Assembly: GCA_902812505.1 (NCBI GenBank)
Contig: CADDZQ010000005.1
Coordinates: forward strand, 1 to 48,577
Source of the DNA: an archaeon
Lineage (GTDB): Archaea > Thermoproteota > Thermoprotei_A > Marsarchaeales > Marsarchaeaceae
Direction: 5' to 3'
DNA length: 48,577 nt
Shown: in pieces, positions 26,378-34,418 of the stretch
Position numbering within the stretch: the stretch's first letter is position 1
How the letters are laid out: each line of letters starts with the position of its first letter
Notes under the pieces: model-generated
The model's database searches: none
Told to the model about the DNA's origin: nothing
The model's input: only the letters and a program-made list of their open reading frames with translations
Translations under genes and position numbers: made by a program

Positions 26378-27003
26378 TTATCGTTGTGAATATTCGGTGT
26401 TTAGGAGGAGTGCGTATTCTTGGGGGGTGTTTACATTTTTAAGCGAGTTTAGGCCTGGGTCCACCGTCGTTAGCCTACTGGTTGGCACATAGGCCGCGTC
26501 TGGTAGTGTGGCTATCAGGTCTATTAGTCTAAATTTTCCCTCGTCGAGTACACGCCGTAAACCTAGCCTGACACTGGGCGTATGGTAGACTGCGCAGAGA
26601 GGCTCCAAAACCCCTGACGCATCCCACCTAGGCACAGCCGCGGAGTGGCCCAAACACGCACTGTAGAGGTACCCTATAAGCTCGGCTTTAATAAGCGGCA
26701 TATCGCACCCCACAAGGGCGAAGTAGGGTGTCTCAATATAGTCAACCGCTGCCACAAGCCCACTCAGCGGGGAACCAAGCTCTAGGGTGTACCCAACTAT
26801 CCTCACGGGGCCACCCGCCTCCCACACATACCCCTCTGGCCGTTTTGAGCCTACGTTATAAAAACTTGGTTTGTTAGGATCTTCAACTCTGAGACTATGC
26901 GTGACAAAAACGTTTCGCCGTTTAGCCGTAAGAAGGCTTTATTCACACCCATCCTAGTACTCTTCCCACCACAAGCGACTACAGCGGATAAACCCTGCTC
27001 CAT
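26378..27003 (-). CDS. mobA: Molybdopterin nucleotidyltransferase (MobA/MocA-like), frame broken
   Basis: ATG 27003 begins GLSAVVACGGKSTRMGVNKAF, the nucleotide-binding G-rich loop with the RMG and Lys of MobA/MocA enzymes. This frame stops at 26851, but the next frame continues without loss of similarity (GYTLELGSPLSGLVAAVDYI, then VGCDMPLIKAEL, the metal-binding Asp). The break is at a run of T and A near 26855-26862 (GTTTTTATAACG); adding one base restores about 208 residues. It would attach GMP or CMP to molybdopterin. CO dehydrogenases use the CMP form, so a MocA role is plausible, but the sequence does not decide. Last gene of the cox cluster. Confidence 0.75.
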
Positions 27004-27031
27004 TGTTGACCCATTCCCAGCCGGGGAAAAC

Positions 27032-27960
27032 CTAGGAGTTCGACTCTGGGGAGTATCTTTGGGGGTTTGATTCGAAAACCCTCTTGCATTGCTCTGAGCA
27101 GAAGACGGTCCTCTTACCTTCGATGATTGTAAAGTGTGGGCTGAGGGGTTCGACGAGCATTCCGCACACAGGGTCAACGAAGAGGTCGGATGAATGTGTT
27201 GCGGGTTGGGAAGCCACCAAGCCAGTGCTGATTTGGGTGTTCGAGTATTTCACCGCCTCAGCCATGATGCTGAGTGCTATCTCGCTGAGTGTGCGGGCGC
27301 CGATATCAATACCTGCGGGCGACCTGACACGCTCCACGAGCTCCACCGGTATCCGTCTGGCTAAAAGCCATTTTTTATTGCTTCCGCCCTCTTCTTACCC
27401 GCTACAACACCAATGTAGAGTGGTCTTACACGCAGTATCTTCTCCACGAATAGTTGGTCATCTGAGCCCATGGTTGCTACAAGAGCGTAGAGGTTCTCGG
27501 GGCGCACCGAGCGCAGGAAGCCGCCGAGCCTATCCAAAGCCTCAGCCTTATCACTGGGGGTGACACTCAAGTGGGTTACATGGAAGCCCACCACCCTCGC
27601 TATTTCTGTGATGGATGCGATGAGCTCTGAATGCTCACCCACGACTAAAAGCTTCCTGCGTTCACCGAACGGTTCAATGAGTACCTCCACCACCCCACCT
27701 TGACAAGTCTCGAGTGAATGCACAAACTGCCCTCCGTCTCCAGCCATAATGCGCACACACAGGTCGACTATCTCACGCGTCGTACACGAGCCGCCGAGCC
27801 AGCCATGGGTTGAGCCATCCCCCTCCACGATGGCTTTGGAGCCAGCTTTGAGTGCGGAGGGGCTCCTCGCTGAGAGCACAGTCACTAGTGCAAACCTTTT
27901 CCCAGCCCTGAGCAACTCAAGCTGAGTCTGTAGGAGTTCGGCGTAGTCGCTCAAGCCCAA
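27032..27960 (-). CDS. XdhC/CoxF-family protein fused to a YHS domain, frame broken
   Basis: Starts ATG 27960. N-terminal XdhC domain (GSTHGWLGGSCTTREIVDL) and a Rossmann domain (KLLVVGEHSELIASIT), then a break: the frame stops at 27361, while the next frame carries the rest of the XdhC C-terminus (ERVRSPAGIDIGARTLSEI). One more T in the TTTT near 27365 joins them. A C-terminal YHS domain follows (VDPVCGMLVEPL, then VFCSEQCKRVFESNPQRY), the cysteine-containing metal-binding type found in copper ATPases. XdhC proteins bind molybdenum cofactor and help sulfuration; the YHS part may supply copper for the Mo-Cu site (inference). Confidence 0.75.
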
Positions 27961-27963
27961 CGC

Positions 27964-28401
27964 CTACCTCAACCTTTGGCTCAGACACTCGAAAAACTGT
28001 TTTATTATCTTCTCCGCTTGGGAGCTTATCATACCCTGAGCCATGGATGCCACCCTCCCCACCACCTTTGTGTCCGCCACCCAGCTTAGGGTTGAACCGC
28101 CTGTGGATAAATCCTCTAATTGGACTATTATGGATATGTCGACACCGCTCCCAAGCCCTGAGCCGTGTACAGCGTAACCCAGGTTTGTGTGGGGGGACCT
28201 TTGAGTCACATTGAAACGCAGGTTAAAGTCTCCTCTGATGAAGCCTATGCCAGCCCTAACAGTGGCCAATGCTTCATCCTCTGATTTAATATCTAGGCTC
28301 TTCAGATCTGGAATACACTCTGATACGCGCCTTAAATCTGATATATAGGAGTAGACCTCTGAGCTCGACTTCGGGAACTGATAGCTACCTTCAAACTTCA
28401 A
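27964..28401 (-). CDS. coxG: CoxG-like SRPBCC protein
   Basis: 145 residues, one SRPBCC/START-fold domain: MKFEGSYQFPKSSSEVYSYI at the N-terminus, the ECIPDLKSLDI strand turn that matches CoxG proteins (usually CIPG), and a C-terminal helix (SSQAEKIIKQFFECLSQRL). In Oligotropha-type bacteria CoxG anchors CO dehydrogenase to the membrane; no membrane segment is visible here. It lies 15 bases after coxL and three before xdhC. Confidence 0.85.
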   Translation of the reverse strand: MKFEGSYQFPKSSSEVYSYISDLRRVSECIPDLKSLDIKSEDEALATVRAGIGFIRGDFNLRFNVTQRSPHTNLGYAVHGSGLGSGVDISIIVQLEDLSTGGSTLSWVADTKVVGRVASMAQGMISSQAEKIIKQFFECLSQRLR

Positions 28402-28416
28402 GGTCTAACCCCCACA

Positions 28417-30765
28417 CTACTTATCCAACGCATAACCCTTCTCCTCCAGGAGCCTGCGTATCTTCCAAGGATAAAGCGGCATGTCTATGTGGGTTACCCC
28501 AAGCGGCCAAAGAGCGTCGACAACCGCGTTGACGAACGCAGCTGGTGATCCAACGGTGGCGGATTCACCAACACCCTTGGCACCCAATAGGTGGTGGGGT
28601 GATGGGGTGACGGTTTTATCTGTTTCCCACTTGGGTGTCTCCACAGCTGTAGGTATAGTGTAATCCATGAAGTTAGCGCCGTAGATGTTACCATCTTGGT
28701 CGTAGCTAATCTCCTCCATGAAGGCTGTGCCGAAGCCCATTGTGAGCCCTCCGTGTATCTGCCCGTCAACTATGAGTGGGTTTATTATGTTACCGCAGTC
28801 GTCGACGGCGACGAACCTTCTAACCTTAGCTTCACCTGTACCCCTATCTATGTCTACAACGCAGATATAGCTTCCGAAGGGGAACGTCATGTTGGGTGGA
28901 TCATAGTAATGAACAGCCTCCAACCCCGCCTCCATGCCCGGCGGATGATTCGTGTATGCGGCGAAGGCCACTTCTTGAATGGTCTTATACTTGGCGGGTG
29001 CACCCTTAACATAGAATCTGCCACGCTCCCATACCACGTCCTCCTCCCTAGCCTCCAAGAGGTGGGCGGCTATTTTCTTCGCCTTCTCACGGATTTTACG
29101 TGATCCCACAGCCGCGGCAGCGCCGGCGGTGGGGGTGCTTGGACTCGCATAGGTTCCAAGGCCATAGGGCGCGGTGTCCGTGTCCCCCTCCTCAACAGTT
29201 ATATCTTCGATGGGTATACCCAACTCCTGAGCGATTATTTGGGCATAAGTCGTCTCATGCCCCTGGCCCTGAGACCTAGTCCCAAAACGGGCGATAACCT
29301 TACCCGTGGGGTGAATCCTTATCTCGGCGCTGTCGAACATCTTGATGCCTAAGATGTCGAATGTGTGGGAGGGGCCTGCGCCAACTATCTCCGTGAAGCT
29401 ACTTATACCTATACCCATGAGTTCGCCCCGCTTCCTCTTCTCTTCCTGCTCTTTACGTAGCTCTTCATAGCCTATCATCTCCATCGCCTTCCTGAGCGCG
29501 CCAGCGTAGTTGCCGCTATCGTAAACCCAACCCATCACCGACCTGTAGGGGAACTTCTCTGGCGGAATAAAGTTCTTGAGCCTTAGCTCAGCTGGGTCGA
29601 TTCCAAGTCTGTGGGCCATTATATCCACCAGCCTCTCTATGGCGTACACGGCCTCCGTGACGCGGAAGGAGCACCTGTATGCTATGCCCCCCTGCGGCTT
29701 GTTGGTGTAAGCTCCATCCACTTCAACAAACGCCGCTTTAAGGTCATATGACCCAGTGCATATGCTGAAGAGGCCGAGCGGGAATTTTGATGGGTTGGCA
29801 TCACCGAAGAAGACACCATGATCGCTCACCGCCTTAACCCTGAAGGCTAGCAAAGTCCGATCCCTCTTTGCTGCGAGCTTAGCCCTCATATGGAAGTCCC
29901 TTGCGAAAGCGGTGCTGGGGTGGTCATCCGAGCGATCGTTGACCCACTTTACAGGTCTACCAGTAACGATTGAGGCTACAGCGGCCACAATGTAGCCGGG
30001 GTAAACATACACCTTGCCGCCGAAGCCACCACCGATGTCGGGGGATATTATCCTGATTTTGTTTTCAGGGATCTTCGTGATAAGCGAAGACATCGTCCTC
30101 ACAACGTGCGGTGCCTGCGTGGTCATCCAAATAGTGAGTGTCCCCTTTACGCTATCATAGTAGGCAACGCATCCGCATGGCTCCATGTAAGACACGTGTA
30201 TCCTCTGATAATACATGTCTTGACCCACAACTGCATCTGCTTGCTCGAACAACCTATCTGTAGCCTCTCTGTCACCAGCCTCCCAGTGGAAGACGTGGTT
30301 GGTGCGCTTATCCTCTCTAACTATGGGTGAACCCTCCTCGAGCGCCTTTTTGGGGTCGGTGACCACTGGAAGCGGCTCGTAGTCAACCTCGACGAGTTTG
30401 ACGGCGTCAGCCGCAGCATACCTGCTCTCAGCCACAACACCCACCACCTCCTGCATTTGGAAGACCACCTTCTCGGTGGGGAGCACCATCATTTTATCAC
30501 CGTTGAGTGTGGGTATCCAGTCCAAGCCGAGTGGTTGCAGGTCTTTGCCGGTGATAACGGCTACCACACCGGGCGCACCCTTAGCCTTCTCAGTGCTTAT
30601 ACTCCTAAGCTTCGCGTGCGCGCAGGGACTCCTAACAAAGTCTAAATAAACCATCCCAGGTAGGCTGATATCATCAACATATGTACCCCTACCTTGAATA
30701 AAGCGCACATCCTCCTTTCTCTTGACTGCGCTACCCATCCCATGTATGACTGGCACCTCTGTCAC
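28417..30765 (-). CDS. coxL: Aerobic CO dehydrogenase large subunit, form I
   Basis: 782 residues, molybdenum hydroxylase. The active-site loop IAYRCSFRVTEA at about 361-372 is the form I signature AYxCSFR; Cys365 would bridge Mo and Cu through sulfur as in Oligotropha CoxL. DIGGGFGGKVYVYPGY (about 243-258), TRSQGQGHETTYAQI and the catalytic Glu in GAKGVGESATVGSP near the C-terminus agree. It oxidises CO to CO2, passing electrons through CoxS and CoxM. The stop is followed by coxG after 15 bases; coxS lies two bases upstream. Form I membership separates it from form II and aldehyde oxidases, in which this loop differs. Confidence 0.96.
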   Translation of the reverse strand: MTEVPVIHGMGSAVKRKEDVRFIQGRGTYVDDISLPGMVYLDFVRSPCAHAKLRSISTEKAKGAPGVVAVITGKDLQPLGLDWIPTLNGDKMMVLPTEKVVFQMQEVVGVVAESRYAAADAVKLVEVDYEPLPVVTDPKKALEEGSPIVREDKRTNHVFHWEAGDREATDRLFEQADAVVGQDMYYQRIHVSYMEPCGCVAYYDSVKGTLTIWMTTQAPHVVRTMSSLITKIPENKIRIISPDIGGGFGGKVYVYPGYIVAAVASIVTGRPVKWVNDRSDDHPSTAFARDFHMRAKLAAKRDRTLLAFRVKAVSDHGVFFGDANPSKFPLGLFSICTGSYDLKAAFVEVDGAYTNKPQGGIAYRCSFRVTEAVYAIERLVDIMAHRLGIDPAELRLKNFIPPEKFPYRSVMGWVYDSGNYAGALRKAMEMIGYEELRKEQEEKRKRGELMGIGISSFTEIVGAGPSHTFDILGIKMFDSAEIRIHPTGKVIARFGTRSQGQGHETTYAQIIAQELGIPIEDITVEEGDTDTAPYGLGTYASPSTPTAGAAAAVGSRKIREKAKKIAAHLLEAREEDVVWERGRFYVKGAPAKYKTIQEVAFAAYTNHPPGMEAGLEAVHYYDPPNMTFPFGSYICVVDIDRGTGEAKVRRFVAVDDCGNIINPLIVDGQIHGGLTMGFGTAFMEEISYDQDGNIYGANFMDYTIPTAVETPKWETDKTVTPSPHHLLGAKGVGESATVGSPAAFVNAVVDALWPLGVTHIDMPLYPWKIRRLLEEKGYALDK

Positions 30766-30767
30766 AC

Positions 30768-31292
30768 CTAGTCACCTCCGCTTCTCCATGAGGGGTCTGA
30801 GCGAAGCTTCTGCGCTGCATAGTGGATGGCTTCAACTATCTTCACATACCCAGTGCACCTGCAGAGGTTACCCGAGATACCCCTCCTAATCTCCTCCTCT
30901 GTGGGGTTAGGGTTCTTCTGTAGCAGGTCGTAGGCAGCCATCATCATGCCAGGCGTGCAATACCCACACTGGAGGCCATGCTTCTCCCAGAATCCTTCCT
31001 GAATGGGGTGGAGCCTACCCTTCCTTGCGAGTCCCTCCACTGTTAGCAGGCTTCCCCCGTTCGCCTGCACTGCGAAAACCGTGCACGATTTAACCGCCCT
31101 ACCATTAAGCACAACCGTGCAGGCACCGCAGTTGGACGTGTCACAGCCAACATGGGTGCCGGTTAGACCGAGCACTTCTCTAATAAAGTGTACTAGGAGC
31201 ATCCTCGTCTCAGCCTCCCCGACCCTCCTCTCACCGTTCACGGTGAGCTCTAAACCCACCTTAGCGTCGGCTGGGTAGATAAGCGCGGTCAC
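30768..31292 (-). CDS. coxS: CO dehydrogenase small subunit, two [2Fe-2S] clusters
   Basis: 174 residues. N-terminal ferredoxin-type cluster: [22 protein letters not shown] (read in two parts: [10 protein letters not shown], then AVKSC). C-terminal helical cluster: [15 protein letters not shown] and [15 protein letters not shown]. It carries electrons from the Mo-Cu site to the FAD of CoxM. Start GTG 31292 shares its G with the coxM stop (TAGTG), so translation is coupled. Confidence 0.96.
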   Translation of the reverse strand: MTALIYPADAKVGLELTVNGERRVGEAETRMLLVHFIREVLGLTGTHVGCDTSNCGACTVVLNGRAVKSCTVFAVQANGGSLLTVEGLARKGRLHPIQEGFWEKHGLQCGYCTPGMMMAAYDLLQKNPNPTEEEIRRGISGNLCRCTGYVKIVEAIHYAAQKLRSDPSWRSGGD

Positions 31293-32173
31293 TATAGGCC
31301 ACCCCTAGCCCTCTTGTAGGCCAAGTTCAAAGCCCTATGGGTGAGCACCTTGACCATCGCTTTTTTATATTCAGCTGGGCCACGGATGTCTGAAAGTGAG
31401 TTACTGGCGTTCATCGCCAGCGTTGAAGCCTTATCTAGGACTTCTTTATCAGAGAGGCTTTTTCTAACAAGCCACTACTCGGCTTCACTGGCTTTAATGG
31501 GCTTCGTTGAAGCAGCTGTGAGACCTATCCCAACACTCCTACACACCCCATCACCGTCGACCTCCAACTGCGCCGCCACTCCAATTATAGCGTAGTCGCC
31601 CACCCGACGTTCAAGTTTGAGGTACGCACCACCGCATCCACGCCTATTCTTTGGGATGCGGACCTCGGTGTGCAGTTCGTCGGATGCTAGAAGTGTTGTG
31701 AATCTATCCACAAAGAAGTCCTTTGCAGCTAAAACCCTCTGACCGCTTGGGCCGCTAGCAACCATCTCCGCATTCATGGCTAGGCAAACCGCTGGCAAGT
31801 CGTTACCCATATCCGCATGGCAAACGTTACCGCCGAATGTGCCAAGATTCCTAACAAGTGGGTCAGCTATCTGTAGCGCCGCATCGTGTATAAGTGGGTA
31901 ATCCTTGGCTATCAGCTCAGAGTCGCAAAGTCTTGATATCCTAGTAAGAGTGCCTATTTTCAGCCACTCTCCAGAGTCGTCCAAGTAGTCTAAGTTGGGG
32001 ATGCGATTTATATCTACGAGGCTTTTGGGAGACGCGTAGCCTAGCTTCATAAACGGTATGAGGCTTTGGCCGCCGGCTAGAACCTTGGAGTCCTCTAGTG
32101 TATGGAGGAGCTCCACAGCCTCCTCCACACTGTGTGCAACCGTATAGGAAAATCTATCGGGAATCACAAACAA
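31292..32173 (-). CDS. coxM: CO dehydrogenase medium (FAD) subunit with in-frame TAG
   Basis: About 293 codons from TTG 32173 (GTG 32167 also possible). FAD-binding motifs [14 protein letters not shown] and [19 protein letters not shown] are intact (both typical of CoxM), then [15 protein letters not shown]. At codon 233 (31475-31477) a TAG interrupts the frame; the following 60 codons in the same frame read as the normal C-terminus ([17 protein letters not shown], then [16 protein letters not shown]) to TAG at 31292-31294. A single GAG-to-TAG change would explain it. First gene of the operon. Confidence 0.85.
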
Positions 32174-32187
32174 TAATCTTAATACCT

Positions 32188-32197
32188 TTACTTAAAG
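32188..32197 (-). promoter_or_regulatory. TATA-like box of the cox operon
   Basis: TTTAAGTAAA on the minus strand about 25 bases before TTG 32173/GTG 32167; predicted leaderless promoter in an AT-rich run. Confidence 0.45.
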
Positions 32198-32710
32198 ATT
32201 GTTGTAATACTTTATCATTATATTTACCATATTTATAGAAATAATATTCATATTTATCAAAACCTAAGTCATACCCACCATTCACCCATACCACTCAACA
32301 GAATACCCGAGAACCCCTAACACATCCAAAGGAAACATCAACCTTTACCCAGAGTGATCGAAGCTTTTCAAAAGGGGAAGGTGTCCGAATTGGAGGATGA
32401 GTGGACCCCGTGCTCCTAAATGCGGCTTGGCTCACCAAGCAAGGCGCCAGCGGGAGGACTTTGACTGGTGGTTTGGCACCGAATGGGTAATTGGTATACA
32501 CTCTTTCTCCTCCAAGTGGCACCATACAGGTGTTAGGTGAGGGTGGTTGTGGCTGGGATTGCCCGCTTGGGTTATAAACTGTTCACGTGGGTATCCAGAC
32601 AATCATGGGCTTAGGGTTGAGCTTTAAGTCGAATTAAGGATTACACAATAACAAGCTTGCCTTTGTTGGCTTCTTCACCTGAAGCTGGAGAAGCTCGCTT
32701 TAAAAGCAAT
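32198..32710. other. 513-bp gene-poor stretch upstream of the cox operon
   Basis: The first 80 bases are very AT-rich. From about 32390 to 32530 the sequence is GC-richer and can pair: GGAG/CTCC at 32393-32396/32413-32416 and GCTTGG/CCAAGC at 32425-32430/32435-32440. No coding frame of note. A small RNA is possible but I can assign no class. Confidence 0.3.
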
Positions 32711-33193
32711 TTATTTACACATTGTGTAACCAACCGTGACGTTAAGCGATGCGTTTTGTGACGCAATCGCGTTAACACTGTTTTGATTGGTGCTTAGAAT
32801 TACACCATTATGGAAGAACGAACTACTGAAGAGTGGGGCTTCGCCGGCGTAATTGCTATAGCTTACGCTTTGTGTCTTACCGCCATAAATTACAGTGATT
32901 GTTACGTCATCAAGTGGGTTGAGACTCATTATAGCCGAACCATTTTTTGTAAAAGTAGTGGGGTTGCCGCCTTCGATGTAAACTATTGTAATGTTGTAGC
33001 CATCAACTTCAAAACTCGTATTCCTTAGCCACACAGATTGTGGAAGTATCGTGGGGCGGTATCGAACAACACAGTTTGAGTCACTATAGGAAGGTGTGAT
33101 ACTCGCAACAATTGAGCCTCTATATAAAAGTCTGATACTCGCAACTAGGGCGACTACTAATAAAACAACTACAAAATATTGAATCTTTTGCAT
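32711..33193 (-). CDS. Secreted or membrane-anchored protein of unknown function
   Basis: 160 residues. A single N-terminal hydrophobic segment (about 6-24, YFVVVLLVVALVASIRLLY) could be a signal anchor; the rest is Asn-, Ser- and Thr-rich with many possible N-glycosylation sites (NTS, NIT, NGS, NAS, NVT), as expected for an exported beta-rich protein. It follows the larger secreted-protein gene by ten bases with an AGGTGG seven bases before the ATG, so the two are co-transcribed. The base composition is lower in G+C than neighbours. No family recognised. Confidence 0.6.
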   Translation of the reverse strand: MQKIQYFVVVLLVVALVASIRLLYRGSIVASITPSYSDSNCVVRYRPTILPQSVWLRNTSFEVDGYNITIVYIEGGNPTTFTKNGSAIMSLNPLDDVTITVIYGGKTQSVSYSNYAGEAPLFSSSFFHNGVILSTNQNSVNAIASQNASLNVTVGYTMCK

Positions 33194-33203
33194 TTATTTC
33201 CAC

Positions 33204-34154
33204 CTATGGTACACACGCGGGTACTGACGAACCGCTAGCTGGTATGCTACCAGCGCCTGAACTAAAGTATGATAAATACAAACCGGGGCACGGTGGATTG
33301 ATGACCCAGCCAAAATTTGCATTTGCGGGGGGGGGAGCATTATTTCCGCTCGTTACAAACATGGTTAGGGAACTTGGGAACCACAAGTATACGTCAAGAG
33401 TGTTCCCAGATTGTGCGACTTTCCATACATACATCCAATCTATACCCTAAGCTCCTGAATTCGCTAAAGTGTAAGACGAGCCACCGCCCTCAAATATCGC
33501 ACTTAAAGAGCCGGCTTGTATTCCAGTCGCACCATCCGGTAAGCTTGGAAAGGCATTGATTATGCTAGTGCCGTTTCCAAAATTCCACCAAACATACCAC
33601 TGTCCTTGATAGAGATAAATAATCACAGATGTCCATTGTAGCGTGTATAAGATGTTGTGGTAATTGAATTGACCATAATGACCATTAGCTGGACAATAGA
33701 TTGTTAAATCATAATTTGGATTACTTGAAGTATGGCCAACGTTGTCAACAGCCCATCCAGTATAACTCACGGAGCACGATGATGAAGGCCAAAATTGGAT
33801 TCCCACCTGATAAAAGTTGCCTACATTATCTGTTAACCAAATCCAATAGCTGAAGCCGCCATCGCCACTTCCGCCCTGAAAATAGGTGATGTTAATTTGA
33901 CTGCCTAAGTCTGAAGCAGTGCCCCATTGCGGGCCGTATTGCCAATCCGAACTAACAGTGGGATAAACATAAGAAGTATTTGCTACATTCTGCGGGATAG
34001 GTGGCGGAGTGACGATCGCTAAAACATTTAAATTTTTTCCATGAATAAACATATGTCCACTTTCAAGCACCTTAACAGGTTGCTGGGAAGCCTGCGCAAA
34101 AGAGACGGTTGCAGACAGGGTGAGCAACAAAATTATTAGCATCACTTTTAGCAC
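33204..34154 (-). CDS. Secreted protein of unknown function with in-frame TAG
   Basis: Up to 317 codons. An N-terminal signal peptide (MLKVMLIILLLTLSATVSFA, cleavage probably after QA) is followed by a Trp/Tyr/Gly-rich, beta-strand-like domain (FSYWIWLTDNVGNFYQVG, IIYLYQGQWYVWWNFG). A TAG at 33447-33449 interrupts it after residue 235; the same frame goes on for 80 more codons in the same style (VWKVAQSGNTLDVYLWFP) to TAG 33204-33206. Lectin-like or peptidase-like folds are possible, but no catalytic motif is visible. Lower G+C than neighbours suggests acquisition by transfer. Confidence 0.55.
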
Positions 34155-34170
34155 AAAAATTATGCTCTTA

Positions 34171-34182
34171 AGATATATATAT
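34171..34182 (-). promoter_or_regulatory. TATA-like box for the secreted-protein genes
   Basis: ATATATATCTTA on the minus strand centred about 24 bases before the GTG at 34154. Confidence 0.5.
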
Positions 34183-34223
34183 TACTCAAATTCGACTTTT
34201 AGTTATTATAGAAAATCTTGTAG

Positions 34224-34375
34224 ATCAGGTTCGGTATCCTGATACCTGCGTGTCGCGGTCTATGGACTCGGCGAACCGCTCAGCAACCCCCGACATCTGT
34301 GGGGTAAAGTTTGAGCTGAGAAAGAGTGTGGTGTACCAATTACTCATCCTGGGAGAAACACCCACTTTCGGTGGG
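34224..34375 (+). ncRNA. Candidate structured RNA (strand uncertain)
   Basis: Within 150 noncoding bases several hairpins follow each other: GGTATC/GATACC (34233-34238/34241-34246), GCGGT/ACCGC (34255-34259/34275-34279), CTCAGC/GCTGAG (34279-34284/34315-34320) enclosing CCCC/GGGG (34287-34290/34301-34304), and CCCAC/GTGGG (34361-34365/34371-34375). A TTATTATAG string near 34203 could be a promoter. No known RNA class recognised. Could also be 5' control region of the next gene, but that gene has its own leaderless-type box. Confidence 0.3.
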
Positions 34376-34418
34376 GCAAATGCTTATGGGTGGCTTACCC
34401 GGTTTGTTTAGTGGATGA

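Noticed and set aside
32295-32525. Minus-strand 76-residue frame upstream of the cox operon
   Set aside because: Atypical composition and it covers a hairpin-forming region with no promoter or ribosome site.
31475-33449. Recoding of TAG as pyrrolysine or another amino acid
   Set aside because: TAG is the ordinary stop of pyrD, pyrF, coxM itself and the secreted-protein gene, and no pyl genes are in the window; single nonsense changes or errors explain the three cases better.
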